Assembly: GCA_024638225.1 (NCBI GenBank)
Contig: JAHEKR010000065.1
Coordinates: forward strand, 33,906-97,043
Source of the DNA: Flavobacteriaceae bacterium
Lineage (GTDB): Bacteria > Bacteroidota > Bacteroidia > Flavobacteriales > Flavobacteriaceae
Length of the DNA stretch: 63,138 bases
Reading direction: 5' to 3'
Both the position numbers and the translations under genes were made by a program. Under the pieces are notes generated by a model. The model was not told where the DNA came from, did not search any database, and saw only the letters and a program-made list of their open reading frames with translations. Shown piece by piece: positions 44,573 to 54,238 of the stretch; the stretch's first letter is position 1, and every line of letters starts with the position of its first letter.

Positions 44573-45114
44573 AAAAAGCAAGTTTCCTTATTGTACTAAG
44601 TTCTTTGTTGATGGTGTCTTGTTCTGACGCATCAAAACCCAATTATCAGTATTTCCCCAATATGTATGAATCTGTGGGATACAAAACCTACAGTGAGTCT
44701 ACTGCCTTTAAGAACGGAATTGAAGCTCAGCTTCCAGTTGCGGGTACTGTAGCACGTGGCTGGGCACCTTACGATTACCCAGACACCAACGAAGGCTATG
44801 AAGCTGCTAAAGTTGGCTTGATGTCTCCGATTGAATCTACTGATGCAAACAGAGCTACTGGTAAAGAACTTTATGGACTTTACTGCGCTGTCTGCCACGG
44901 GGATAAAGGGGATGGACAAGGAATTTTAATGACTCGAGAAAAGTTTTTGGGTATTCCTAGCTATGCTGATCGAGAGATTACAGGCGGAAGCATTTATCAT
45001 GTATTGATGTACGGCAAAAATGCCATGGGCTCTCATGCTGGTCAGGTGAATGCCACCGAACGCTGGCAAATTGCCCAACACGTACTCCATTTACGCAACG
45101 AATTGACAAAATAA
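44569..45114 (+). CDS. actE: Alternative complex III monohaem cytochrome ActE
   Basis: 181 residues with a lipoprotein signal (ASFLIVLSSLLMVSC, lipobox Cys near residue 19) and one haem site, CAVCH, in a class I cytochrome domain. A Met ligand candidate lies in KNAMGSHAG. It is expected on the periplasmic face, passing electrons from ActA to the oxidase. Confidence 0.94.
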   Translation: MKKASFLIVLSSLLMVSCSDASKPNYQYFPNMYESVGYKTYSESTAFKNGIEAQLPVAGTVARGWAPYDYPDTNEGYEAAKVGLMSPIESTDANRATGKELYGLYCAVCHGDKGDGQGILMTREKFLGIPSYADREITGGSIYHVLMYGKNAMGSHAGQVNATERWQIAQHVLHLRNELTK

Positions 45115-45120
45115 GCAACC

Positions 45121-46470
45121 ATGTATACCTTCGCTCAACGACTTAAACTTACCGCCTTTGTTCTTATGGGATTAGGTGTTATCGGGCTAACAATAGGTTT
45201 TCTTAGTACCCCCGATACAGTAGCCGAAGCACATGCTTTGGTAGCTGATGCCCACGGTGGACATGGGGAAGATCATGGAGATGCTCACGCTACGGATATG
45301 CATGATACCGCACATGATGTTCACGAATCATCACATGATGCTGGTCATGGCGATACGCATGATGATGCACATGGCGAACATTTACTACATCAATTGCAAA
45401 ATAGACCATGGGCTGCACTATATGTAGCGATCTTTTTCTTTTTTATGATTGCGTTGGGAACCTTAGCTTTTTACGCGATTCAGCGTGCTGCTCAGGCGGG
45501 TTGGTCTATCTTGCTGTTCCGAGTGATGGAAGCCATTACCGCTTATTTGTTTCCTGCTTCGGTTATTCTATTTGTTTTCTTGGTTCTCACGGGTGCCCAT
45601 GCCAATCACTTGTTTGTTTGGATGGATGCCGAAACCGTTGCACACGACGAAATTATCCAAGCTAAAGTAGGTTATTTAAACGTGCCATTTTTCTTGGTTC
45701 GCGCATTTATTTACCTAGCCGGTTGGAATATATACCGCTATTTTTCTCGTAAGTTTTCCTTAGCACAAGATCAAGCGCGTGATATCCGTAATCACAAAAA
45801 AAACTTCCGCATTTCCGCAGCATTTTTGGTATTCTTTTTTGTTACCGAATCCATGATGTCCTGGGATTGGATTATGTCTCTTGACCCTCACTGGTTTAGC
45901 ACATTGTTTGGTTGGTACGTTTTGGCAAGTATGCTTGTGACTGCAGTTACGGTTATTGCTATGATTAGTATTTACCTCAAGTCAAAAGGTTATTTGCCTA
46001 AAGTAAATCATAGCCACTTACACGATTTAGCTAAGTTTATGTTTGGCCTCAGTGTATTTTGGACGTATTTATGGTTCTCTCAGTTTATGTTGATATGGTA
46101 TTCGAATATTCCAGAAGAAGTGACGTACTTCCTTACGCGTATTGAAGATTACAACCTGCCGTTTTTTGGGATGGTAGCGATGAATTTCCTTTTCCCGCTA
46201 CTGATTTTGATGAGTAGTGATTACAAGCGTTCTAATTGGATTATTGTTATGGCTGGAATCGTCATTATTCTGGGACATTACATTGATATTTTCAACATGA
46301 TTATGCCAGCTACAGTAGGAGATCAGTGGTTTATTGGCTGGCCTGAAATTGGTGGATTCTTGTTCTTTGCTGGACTGTTTATTTTTATTGTATTCCGTGC
46401 CTTAACAAAGGCGCCACTTGAGGCAAATGGCGATCCGCTTGTTGGAGAGAGTGAACGATTTGTTTATTAA
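45121..46470 (+). CDS. actF: Alternative complex III membrane subunit ActF with His-rich loop
   Basis: 449 residues with about ten membrane helices, ActC-like but smaller. After the first helix, residues about 37-91 form a loop with 14 histidines and many Asp and Glu (for example DAHGGHGEDHGDAH and HDAGHGDTHDDAH). The rest is typical (VFLVLTGAHANHLFVWMD, RIEDYNLPFFGMVAMNFLFP). It comes just before coxB, in the order known from flavobacterial complex III-oxidase supercomplexes. Confidence 0.95.
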   Translation: MYTFAQRLKLTAFVLMGLGVIGLTIGFLSTPDTVAEAHALVADAHGGHGEDHGDAHATDMHDTAHDVHESSHDAGHGDTHDDAHGEHLLHQLQNRPWAALYVAIFFFFMIALGTLAFYAIQRAAQAGWSILLFRVMEAITAYLFPASVILFVFLVLTGAHANHLFVWMDAETVAHDEIIQAKVGYLNVPFFLVRAFIYLAGWNIYRYFSRKFSLAQDQARDIRNHKKNFRISAAFLVFFFVTESMMSWDWIMSLDPHWFSTLFGWYVLASMLVTAVTVIAMISIYLKSKGYLPKVNHSHLHDLAKFMFGLSVFWTYLWFSQFMLIWYSNIPEEVTYFLTRIEDYNLPFFGMVAMNFLFPLLILMSSDYKRSNWIIVMAGIVIILGHYIDIFNMIMPATVGDQWFIGWPEIGGFLFFAGLFIFIVFRALTKAPLEANGDPLVGESERFVY

Positions 46471-46490
46471 TTGATATTGAAGAAACGTAC

Positions 46491-47564
46491 ATGACTGCAG
46501 TTATTCTTTTAGCGATTTTGGTTTTAGTGGGAATTGCCATTTGGCAAATCACCAAAATATTTGAATTATCTCAAGCACAGCAAACCAAAGACGACTCGCA
46601 AATTGCCAACGACAAGGACAACAATTGGAACGGTCAGTTGATGTTTGCCTTTTTGATTTTTATTTATCTCTTCACGATTTATTCGTTTTGGGCTTGGGGG
46701 GATGTATTGCTTCCGCAAGCTGCATCCGAACACGGACAAGACATAGACCAGTTGATGTGGATTTCCTTTGCACTCATCTTTTTTGTACAAACCATAACTC
46801 AGGCATTGTTGCACTATTTTTCCTATCAGTATCGTGGACGAAAAGGCCAAAAAGCTTTCTTTTATGCCGACAACGATAAGTTGGAATTCATCTGGACAAT
46901 TATACCTGTGATAACACTAGCGGTGTTGATTTTATACGGATTATTTACGTGGACTTCCATAATGAACATCGAAGAAAATGATGAAGCGCTGGTGGTTGAG
47001 TTATACGCGCAACAATTCAATTGGAAAGCGCGCTACGCAGGGCAAGATGGTGTTTTGGGTGATGCCAATGTTCGCTTCTTACAAGATTACGACGGACGCA
47101 ATTTGGTAGGGATTGATTCTTCGGACCCGAATGGTTTAGACGACGTTGTTGTCCAAGAACTCCATTTGCCAAAAGGGCGTGAAATTATTTTTAAAATGCG
47201 TTCGCAAGACGTACTCCATTCGGCCTATATGCCACACTTTAGAGCTCAAATGAACTGTGTCCCTGGAATGATTACCGAATTTGCCTTTACACCTTCGATG
47301 ACCACTGAAGAAATGAGGCAAACACCTGAAATGGCGGCTAAAGTTCAAAAGATCAATAAAATTAGATACGAAAACAGCAAAGCACTGATGGCCAATGGCG
47401 AGGAAGGCTTAGATGCGTATCAGTTTGATTATTTGTTACTTTGTAACAAAATTTGTGGTGCATCGCACTACAATATGCAAATGAAGATTGTTGTAGAAGA
47501 AGAGAGAGATTTTAACAATTGGCTGGCAGCGCAAACAACCTTTGCCCAAACCATCCAACAGTAA
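46491..47564 (+). CDS. coxB: Cytochrome c oxidase subunit II
   Basis: 357 residues with a signal or first helix and two more helices, then the periplasmic CuA domain. The CuA ligands are seen as His in LHSAYMPHFRAQMN and the cluster CNKICGASHYNM (two Cys, His and Met). A longer insert between the two parts of the CuA domain is rich in Glu and Met. There is no fused cytochrome c domain, so electrons must come from the Act haems. Confidence 0.96.
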   Translation: MTAVILLAILVLVGIAIWQITKIFELSQAQQTKDDSQIANDKDNNWNGQLMFAFLIFIYLFTIYSFWAWGDVLLPQAASEHGQDIDQLMWISFALIFFVQTITQALLHYFSYQYRGRKGQKAFFYADNDKLEFIWTIIPVITLAVLILYGLFTWTSIMNIEENDEALVVELYAQQFNWKARYAGQDGVLGDANVRFLQDYDGRNLVGIDSSDPNGLDDVVVQELHLPKGREIIFKMRSQDVLHSAYMPHFRAQMNCVPGMITEFAFTPSMTTEEMRQTPEMAAKVQKINKIRYENSKALMANGEEGLDAYQFDYLLLCNKICGASHYNMQMKIVVEEERDFNNWLAAQTTFAQTIQQ

Positions 47565-47574
47565 AAAGAAAGCT

Positions 47575-49338
47575 ATGGGAGCAGATCACGCACATCATAA
47601 AGAAACATTTATTACCAAATACATCTTTAGTCAAGACCATAAGATGATTGCCAAGCAGTACCTTATTACAGGGCTGATTATGGGGATTATCGGTATTGCG
47701 ATGTCTTTGTTATTTCGCCTTCAGTTGGCGTGGCCAGAAAAATCTTTCTGGGTTTTTGATACATTTTTAGGCAAATGGGCACCAGAAGGTGTTATGGATC
47801 CTAATGTCTATTTGGCATTGGTTACCATACACGGAACACTGATGGTATTCTTTGTATTGACTGCTGGATTGAGTGGTACGTTTAGTAACCTCCTTATTCC
47901 GTTGCAAATCGGAGCGCGCGATATGGCTTCCGGTTTGTTGAATATGATTTCGTACTGGCTATTTTTTATCTCCTCGGTTATCATGATTGCCTCGCTTTTT
48001 GTCGAGTCTGGGCCAGCTGCAGCAGGGTGGACCATTTATCCTCCGCTTAGTGCTCTTCCACAAGCGCAACCTGGTTCTGGTTTAGGAATGACACTTTGGT
48101 TAGTATCGATGGCTATTTTTATTGCCTCCTCATTGTTGGGATCGCTAAACTATATAGTAACGGTAATTAACCTGCGTACTAAAGGGATGTCCATGACACG
48201 ACTTCCACTTACTATCTGGGCATTTTTTGTAACCGCTATTATTGGTGTGGTTTCTTTCCCAGTATTGTTATCAGCAGCCTTGTTGTTGATTATGGACAGA
48301 AGCTTTGGCACCTCGTTCTTTTTATCTGATATTTTTATTCAGGGAGAAGTGTTACACTACCAAGGCGGATCACCCGTATTGTATGAACACTTATTCTGGT
48401 TCTTAGGTCACCCCGAGGTATACATTGTATTGCTGCCTGCACTGGGAATTACCTCAGAAGTATTGGCAACAAACGCACGTAAGCCAATCTTTGGTTACCG
48501 TGCCATGGTAGCCTCTATTTTGGCCATCGCATTTTTGTCTACCATCGTTTGGGGACACCATATGTTTATCTCAGGAATGAACCCATTCCTTGGATCGGTA
48601 TTTACCTTTACAACCTTATTAATTGCTATACCCTCTGCGGTTAAAGCCTTTAACTATATCACCACGCTGTGGAAAGGAAATCTTCAGTTAAACCCTGGAA
48701 TGTTGTTCTCTATTGGTTTGGTATCTACCTTTATCACAGGTGGTCTTACAGGAATTATTTTGGGGGATAGCACCCTGGATATTAACGTACACGACACCTA
48801 TTTTGTGGTCGCGCACTTCCACTTGGTAATGGGTATTTCGGCATTGTATGGATTATTTGCAGGCGTGTATCACTGGTTCCCAAAAATGTTTGGGCGAATG
48901 ATGAATAAAAACATGGGTTATGTGCACTTTTGGGTGACAGCTGTTTGTGCTTATGGCGTCTTTTTCCCCATGCACTTTATTGGTATGGCGGGACTGCCCA
49001 GAAGATATTATTCAAATACGGCATTTCCATATTTTGATGATTTGGCAAACATCAACGTCATCATTACCATTTTTGCTCTGATTGCAGGTGCTGCACAACT
49101 GGTATTCTTGTACAACTTCATCAGCAGTATTTTCTATGGCAAGAAAACGGTTCAAAACCCTTGGAAATCCAATACCCTAGAGTGGACAGCCCCTGTGGAA
49201 CACATCCATGGAAACTGGCCGGGTAAAATTCCACACGTTCACCGCTGGGCATACGATTACTCTAAGCCTGGACATGAAGAGGACTTTGTTCCGCAGAACG
49301 TCCCACTAGCTGAGGGTGAGGAAGAACTTCAACACTAA
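47575..49338 (+). CDS. coxA: Cytochrome c oxidase subunit I
   Basis: 587 residues from MGADHAHHKETF; an upstream open frame overlaps coxB and is not used. It has twelve helices. Haem and copper ligands: His in ALVTIHGTLMVFFVL (low-spin haem), GHPEVYIVLLP (CuB His with the cross-linked Tyr, and the proton-channel Glu of A1-type oxidases), WGHHMFISGMNP and HDTYFVVAHFHLVMG. Subunits III and IV are not in the window. The gene ends the operon before a strong terminator. Confidence 0.97.
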   Translation: MGADHAHHKETFITKYIFSQDHKMIAKQYLITGLIMGIIGIAMSLLFRLQLAWPEKSFWVFDTFLGKWAPEGVMDPNVYLALVTIHGTLMVFFVLTAGLSGTFSNLLIPLQIGARDMASGLLNMISYWLFFISSVIMIASLFVESGPAAAGWTIYPPLSALPQAQPGSGLGMTLWLVSMAIFIASSLLGSLNYIVTVINLRTKGMSMTRLPLTIWAFFVTAIIGVVSFPVLLSAALLLIMDRSFGTSFFLSDIFIQGEVLHYQGGSPVLYEHLFWFLGHPEVYIVLLPALGITSEVLATNARKPIFGYRAMVASILAIAFLSTIVWGHHMFISGMNPFLGSVFTFTTLLIAIPSAVKAFNYITTLWKGNLQLNPGMLFSIGLVSTFITGGLTGIILGDSTLDINVHDTYFVVAHFHLVMGISALYGLFAGVYHWFPKMFGRMMNKNMGYVHFWVTAVCAYGVFFPMHFIGMAGLPRRYYSNTAFPYFDDLANINVIITIFALIAGAAQLVFLYNFISSIFYGKKTVQNPWKSNTLEWTAPVEHIHGNWPGKIPHVHRWAYDYSKPGHEEDFVPQNVPLAEGEEELQH

Positions 49339-49341
49339 AAC

Positions 49342-49386
49342 AAAGCCCCGTCACGCGACAAGCTCGCGAATAGACGGGGCTTTTTT
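49342..49386 (+). terminator. Intrinsic terminator after the act-cox operon
   Basis: AAAGCCCCGTC pairs with GACGGGGC and the following T-run; an inner stem CGCGA/TCGCG sits in the loop. It ends in six T residues. Confidence 0.9.
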
Positions 49387-49394
49387 GTTTTCCG

Positions 49395-49402
49395 TATCTT
49401 TG
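49395..49402 (+). promoter_or_regulatory. -7 promoter box of ruvB
   Basis: TATCTTTG matches TAnnTTTG. Its last G is six bases before the ruvB ATG, so a leaderless mRNA is possible. No -33 element is visible because the terminator lies there. Confidence 0.5.
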
Positions 49403-49407
49403 GATAG

Positions 49408-50430
49408 ATGAATGAACATCTAGATCCAACGGGGGAGCACTTAAGTCATGAGGAACACGATATTGATCGTGCCTTGCGTCCCCTAAGCTTTAACGATTTT
49501 AGCGGTCAGCCACAAGTGCTGGAAAATCTTGAAATTTTTGTCGCTGCCGCCAACCAAAGGGAAGAAGCGCTCGATCACACGCTGTTGCACGGTCCTCCTG
49601 GTTTGGGCAAAACTACATTAGCACATATCCTTGCTCAAGAACTTGGCGTAGATTTAAAGCTTACTTCTGGACCTGTTTTGGACAAGCCTGGTGACCTAGC
49701 TGGCTTACTGACTAATTTACAACCTCGAGATGTTTTGTTTATAGATGAAATTCATCGCCTTAGCCCCATCGTTGAGGAGTATTTGTACTCGGCCATGGAA
49801 GATTATCGCATTGACATCATGATCGAAACAGGGCCCAATGCCCGTTCGGTACAAATTGAATTGAGTCCGTTTACATTGGTTGGAGCCACCACACGTTCGG
49901 GTTTATTGACGGCCCCCATGCGTGCCCGTTTTGGAATCAATAGTCGACTAGAATATTATTCAACCGAGGTACTTTCGGGTATTGTTACCCGTAGTGCGAA
50001 CATCCTTAACATTCCGATTCACGACAAGGCAGCCATAGAAATTGCCAGTAGAAGTCGTGGAACACCTCGTATTGCGAATGCCCTGCTTCGTCGTGTACGT
50101 GATTTTGCCCAAATAAAAGGCGATGGCACTATCGATATAGACATCACCCGTGTAGGACTCAAGGCCTTACATGTGGATGCTCATGGATTGGACGAAATGG
50201 ACAACAAAATCTTGACCACACTCATCGAAAAGTTTAAAGGCGGCCCTGTGGGAATTAATACCCTAGCCACAGCAGTTTCTGAAAACGGGGAAACTATAGA
50301 GGAAGTGTACGAACCTTTTTTGATTCAGGAAGGGTTCTTGATGCGTACACCTCGTGGCCGAGAAGTCACCGAAAAAGCATATAAACATTTGGGCAAAACT
50401 ATACCCAATAGCCAAAAGGGTCTGTTTTGA
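49408..50430 (+). CDS. ruvB: Holliday junction branch-migration ATPase RuvB
   Basis: 340 residues. Walker [13 protein letters not shown], Walker [11 protein letters not shown], sensor GATTRSGLL and the winged-helix C-terminal domain ([19 protein letters not shown]). It drives branch migration with RuvA, which is encoded three genes further on. Its stop overlaps the start of queG by four bases. Confidence 0.98.
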   Translation: MNEHLDPTGEHLSHEEHDIDRALRPLSFNDFSGQPQVLENLEIFVAAANQREEALDHTLLHGPPGLGKTTLAHILAQELGVDLKLTSGPVLDKPGDLAGLLTNLQPRDVLFIDEIHRLSPIVEEYLYSAMEDYRIDIMIETGPNARSVQIELSPFTLVGATTRSGLLTAPMRARFGINSRLEYYSTEVLSGIVTRSANILNIPIHDKAAIEIASRSRGTPRIANALLRRVRDFAQIKGDGTIDIDITRVGLKALHVDAHGLDEMDNKILTTLIEKFKGGPVGINTLATAVSENGETIEEVYEPFLIQEGFLMRTPRGREVTEKAYKHLGKTIPNSQKGLF

Positions 50431-51350
50431 ACAGTGCAGCACAGCATGCTGCTCTTGTTAAAGATATAGCCCAGCAGCTGGGTTTTATGGCATGTGGTAT
50501 TTCTAAAGCGGGTTTTTTAGAAGACGAAGCACCTCGATTGGAGTCGTGGTTAAATCAAAACCATCATGGGCAAATGGGGTATATGGCGCGTAACTTTGAC
50601 AAACGCCTTGATCCAAGAAAACTTGTCCCTGGCGCCAAAAGCGTCGTGTCACTTGCCTATAATTATTTTCCTGACCAAACACCGACAGAAAAGGAAGCGC
50701 CCAAGATTGCACGTTATGCTTATGGAAAAGATTATCATCGCGTAATCAAAGACAAGCTTTTTACATTCATGCATCATATTCAGGAGCAGATAGGCAAAGT
50801 AGGCGGCCGTGTATTTGTCGATTCTGCTCCCGTACTCGAAAAGGCATGGGCAGCCAAAAGCGGCCTTGGATGGGTTGGCAAAAACACCAATTTGATTCGG
50901 AAACAGAACGGATCTTATTTTTTTATTGCGGAGCTCATTTTGGATTTAGAATTAGAAGCAGATGGCGCTGTCACAGACCATTGCGGCAGTTGTACAGCTT
51001 GCCTAGATGCTTGTCCTACAGATGCTTTTGTGGCGCCCTATCAATTGGACGCCAGTAAGTGTATTTCCTATTTTACTATTGAATTGAAAGATGCCATCCC
51101 AACTGAAGTAAAGGACAAATTTGAGAACTGGGCATTTGGTTGTGATATTTGTCAAGAGGTGTGTCCTTGGAATCGCTTTTCACATCCACATCAAGAACCA
51201 GATTTTCGCCCAGAACCAGAGCTTATGAACATGACCCAAAGCGACTGGAACGAAGTCACAGAGGAGGTGTTTAATCGCTTGTTTGAGCACAGTGCTGTTC
51301 AGCGAGCAGGCTTCGATGGCTTAAAACGAAATTTAGAGTTTTTAAAATAG
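50427..51350 (+). CDS. queG: Epoxyqueuosine reductase
   Basis: 307 residues. It makes queuosine from epoxyqueuosine in tRNA using cobalamin and two [4Fe-4S] clusters. The cluster motifs are [16 protein letters not shown] and [11 protein letters not shown]. Further family signatures are [13 protein letters not shown] and [14 protein letters not shown]. Translation is probably coupled to ruvB through the overlap. Confidence 0.96.
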   Translation: MNSAAQHAALVKDIAQQLGFMACGISKAGFLEDEAPRLESWLNQNHHGQMGYMARNFDKRLDPRKLVPGAKSVVSLAYNYFPDQTPTEKEAPKIARYAYGKDYHRVIKDKLFTFMHHIQEQIGKVGGRVFVDSAPVLEKAWAAKSGLGWVGKNTNLIRKQNGSYFFIAELILDLELEADGAVTDHCGSCTACLDACPTDAFVAPYQLDASKCISYFTIELKDAIPTEVKDKFENWAFGCDICQEVCPWNRFSHPHQEPDFRPEPELMNMTQSDWNEVTEEVFNRLFEHSAVQRAGFDGLKRNLEFLK

Positions 51351-51389
51351 TTAGAATTCAATACCTTTCCTCTTTCAATTTTCAATGGT

Positions 51390-53660
51390 ATGAGCAAAGA
51401 GAGTAAACGACGTGAAGCCCTCATTTATCACGCAAAACCAAAGCCTGGAAAACTGGAAGTCAATCCCAGTAAGCCTTATGCAAGTCAACGTGACTTGTCA
51501 CTAGCCTATTCTCCAGGAGTGGCAGAGCCTTGTTTGGAAATTGAAAAAGACTTGGGGAATGTTTATAAATACACCAACAAAGCAAACTTAGTCGCTGTTA
51601 TCTCCAACGGGACGGCTGTATTGGGATTGGGTGATATTGGCCCTGAGGCTTCTAAGCCCGTTATGGAAGGCAAGGGATTGCTTTTCAAAATCTTTGCCGG
51701 CATCGATGTTTTTGATATTGAAGTAGACACCAAAGATGTAGATGCTTTTGTGGCAACGGTAAAGAATATTGCACCCACTTTTGGTGGAATTAATTTAGAA
51801 GATATCAAGGCGCCGGAGGCCTTTGAGATTGAGCAACGCCTTGTTGAAGAACTTAATATTCCCGTCATGCACGACGACCAGCACGGTACAGCCATCATTT
51901 CAGGAGCTGCCTTACTTAATGCTGTAGAATTGGCCGAAAAGAAGTTATCTCAAGTAAAAATGGTCATTAGCGGCGCTGGGGCAGCTGCGATTTCTTGTGG
52001 ACGTCTTTATCGAGCTTTAGGGGTATTGCCCCAAAACATGATGATGACCGACAGCAAAGGAATTATTCGTGCGGACAGAGAAAATCTCACTACACAAAAA
52101 GAAGAATTTGCTACACAAGTAGATGTACATACACTTGAAGAAGCCATGGTTGATGCAGATGTATTTATTGGACTTTCTAAGGCCGATATCATGACCAGTA
52201 CGATGCTTCAATCTATGTCGGCAAACCCAATTGTCTTTGCCATGGCCAATCCCGACCCCGAAATTGATTATGCCCTAGCAGTAAAAACGCGTGACGACGT
52301 AATCATGGCAACAGGCCGTTCAGATTTCCCTAATCAGGTAAATAATGTGCTTGGTTTTCCTTTCATATTTAGAGGCGCATTGGACGTTCGCGCTACAAAA
52401 ATTAACGAAGCGATGAAAATGGCAGCCGTTCACGCTCTTGCAGATTTGGCAAAGGAAACAGTTCCTGAGCAAGTCAATATAGCTTACGGAGCTACTAAAT
52501 TAACCTTTGGAAGAGAATACATCATCCCGAAACCCTTCGATCCTAGACTGATTGCTACCATACCTATGGCGGTTGCAAAAGCTGCTATGGAAAGCTGTGT
52601 TGCAGCTGCACCCATTAAGGATTGGGATAAATACCAGGAAGAATTACACGCGCGAACAGGCGCAGATAAAAAGTTAGTTCGTCTGATTATGAGTCAGGCA
52701 AAAAGTAATAAACAGCGCGTGGTCTTTGCTGAAGGCGATGAGCTGGATATCCTAAAAGCAGCACAATTGGTTGCTGAAGAGGGTATAGCTGAACCCATTT
52801 TGTTGGGCGACGAGGGGCTTATTCGTGAATTGATGGTCACCTTAGAATTCGACATTGACCTTACCATAATTGACCCCAAAAAAGAATCGGTCAAAAAACA
52901 GCGGGATGCTTACGCACAAACCTATTGGCAATTGCGTCAACGAAAGGGAATAACCTTGTACGATGCGCAACGAAGAATGCGTGAACGCAACTACTTTGCC
53001 TCCATGATGGTTCGCGAAGGGGATGCCGATGCCATGATATCGGGATACAGCCGGAGTTATCCCAATGTACTCAAGCCCGTTTTGCAAGTTATTGATCGCC
53101 AAGACGGCGTCAATCGAGTGGCAACAACCAACCTGATGATAACCAACAGAGGACCCTTGTTTTTATCGGATACTTCCATAAACATTGACCCAAATGCAAA
53201 GGATTTGGCCAAAATTGCCCAAATGACTTCATACACAGCAAAGCTGTTTGGCATCGAGCCAAAAGTAGCCATGCTGTCGTATTCTAACTTTGGCTCTTCC
53301 AAGAATGAAGACGCACAAAAGGTAAGTCAAGCTGTACGCTTGGTACACCGCTATTTGCCAGAAATAGCTGTTGACGGTCCAATTCAAGCAGATTTTGCAC
53401 TGAACAAAACGATGCTAACCAATAAGTTTCCCTTTTCCAAAATTGCGGGTAAAGAGGTCAACACCTTGGTATTGCCTGACCTAAATGCGGCCAATATTTC
53501 CTACAAATTAATAAAAGAACTTGACGATGCTCTATCGATTGGTCCGATTATGATGGGATTAAAGCAGGCCGTGCACATTCTGCAATTGGGTGCTAGTGTA
53601 GACGAAATTGTCCACATGACAGCTGTTGCATCAGTAGACGCTCAAAACAAAAAGAAATGA
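51390..53660 (+). CDS. maeB: NADP-dependent malic enzyme with phosphotransacetylase-like domain
   Basis: 756 residues. Residues 1 to about 430 are a malic enzyme (SLAYSPGVAEPCLEI, MHDDQHGTAII with metal ligands, VISGAGAAAISCGRL as NAD(P) site). Residues about 430-756 are a phosphate acetyl/butyryl-transferase domain, which in E. coli MaeB is regulatory rather than catalytic. It converts malate to pyruvate, CO2 and NADPH. It overlaps ruvA by four bases. Confidence 0.96.
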   Translation: MSKESKRREALIYHAKPKPGKLEVNPSKPYASQRDLSLAYSPGVAEPCLEIEKDLGNVYKYTNKANLVAVISNGTAVLGLGDIGPEASKPVMEGKGLLFKIFAGIDVFDIEVDTKDVDAFVATVKNIAPTFGGINLEDIKAPEAFEIEQRLVEELNIPVMHDDQHGTAIISGAALLNAVELAEKKLSQVKMVISGAGAAAISCGRLYRALGVLPQNMMMTDSKGIIRADRENLTTQKEEFATQVDVHTLEEAMVDADVFIGLSKADIMTSTMLQSMSANPIVFAMANPDPEIDYALAVKTRDDVIMATGRSDFPNQVNNVLGFPFIFRGALDVRATKINEAMKMAAVHALADLAKETVPEQVNIAYGATKLTFGREYIIPKPFDPRLIATIPMAVAKAAMESCVAAAPIKDWDKYQEELHARTGADKKLVRLIMSQAKSNKQRVVFAEGDELDILKAAQLVAEEGIAEPILLGDEGLIRELMVTLEFDIDLTIIDPKKESVKKQRDAYAQTYWQLRQRKGITLYDAQRRMRERNYFASMMVREGDADAMISGYSRSYPNVLKPVLQVIDRQDGVNRVATTNLMITNRGPLFLSDTSINIDPNAKDLAKIAQMTSYTAKLFGIEPKVAMLSYSNFGSSKNEDAQKVSQAVRLVHRYLPEIAVDGPIQADFALNKTMLTNKFPFSKIAGKEVNTLVLPDLNAANISYKLIKELDDALSIGPIMMGLKQAVHILQLGASVDEIVHMTAVASVDAQNKKK

Positions 53661-54238
53661 TTACACAATTAAATGGGCGATTGGTTACTAAGTCGCCAAC
53701 CACAATAGTGGTTGATTGCTCTGGAGTGGGGTATGAGGTACATATTTCACTGTATACGTATGGCCAGCTACCAGAAGATGAAAATATTCGAATACATACA
53801 CATTTGCAAGTGCGTGAAGATGCACATACCCTTTATGGATTTATGGACCCTTTGGAACGCAGTGTTTTTCGTTTGTTGTTGAGTGTCAGTGGTATTGGCG
53901 CAAATACAGCGCGCACGATGCTCTCGTCGATGAGTCCTCAAGAAGTGATTCAAGCGATTCAAACAGACAATGTTGCCGCCATTCAAGCTGTCAAGGGAAT
54001 AGGCGCCAAGACTGCACAACGTGTTTTGGTAGATTTGCGGGACAAAGTTACTCAGCTAGCCGGTGTGGATGAAATAAACATTCCTTCAAACAATACACAA
54101 CGGGATGAAGCGTTATCAGCATTGAGCGTTTTGGGCTACCCAACGAAGCAAACGCAAAAGGTAATTGATGCCTTATTGCATGTAGAGCCTACGATGCCTG
54201 TAGAACGGCTGATAAAGAATGCGCTTAACAAGTTGTAA
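53657..54238 (+). CDS. ruvA: Holliday junction-binding protein RuvA
   Basis: 193 residues. OB-fold N-terminal domain (MITQLNGRLV, VDCSGVGYEVHIS), two helix-hairpin-helix motifs (LLSVSGIGANTARTML and VKGIGAKTAQRVLVDL) and a C-terminal RuvB-binding domain. Its TAA shares one base with the sprA ATG. Confidence 0.97.
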   Translation: MITQLNGRLVTKSPTTIVVDCSGVGYEVHISLYTYGQLPEDENIRIHTHLQVREDAHTLYGFMDPLERSVFRLLLSVSGIGANTARTMLSSMSPQEVIQAIQTDNVAAIQAVKGIGAKTAQRVLVDLRDKVTQLAGVDEINIPSNNTQRDEALSALSVLGYPTKQTQKVIDALLHVEPTMPVERLIKNALNKL

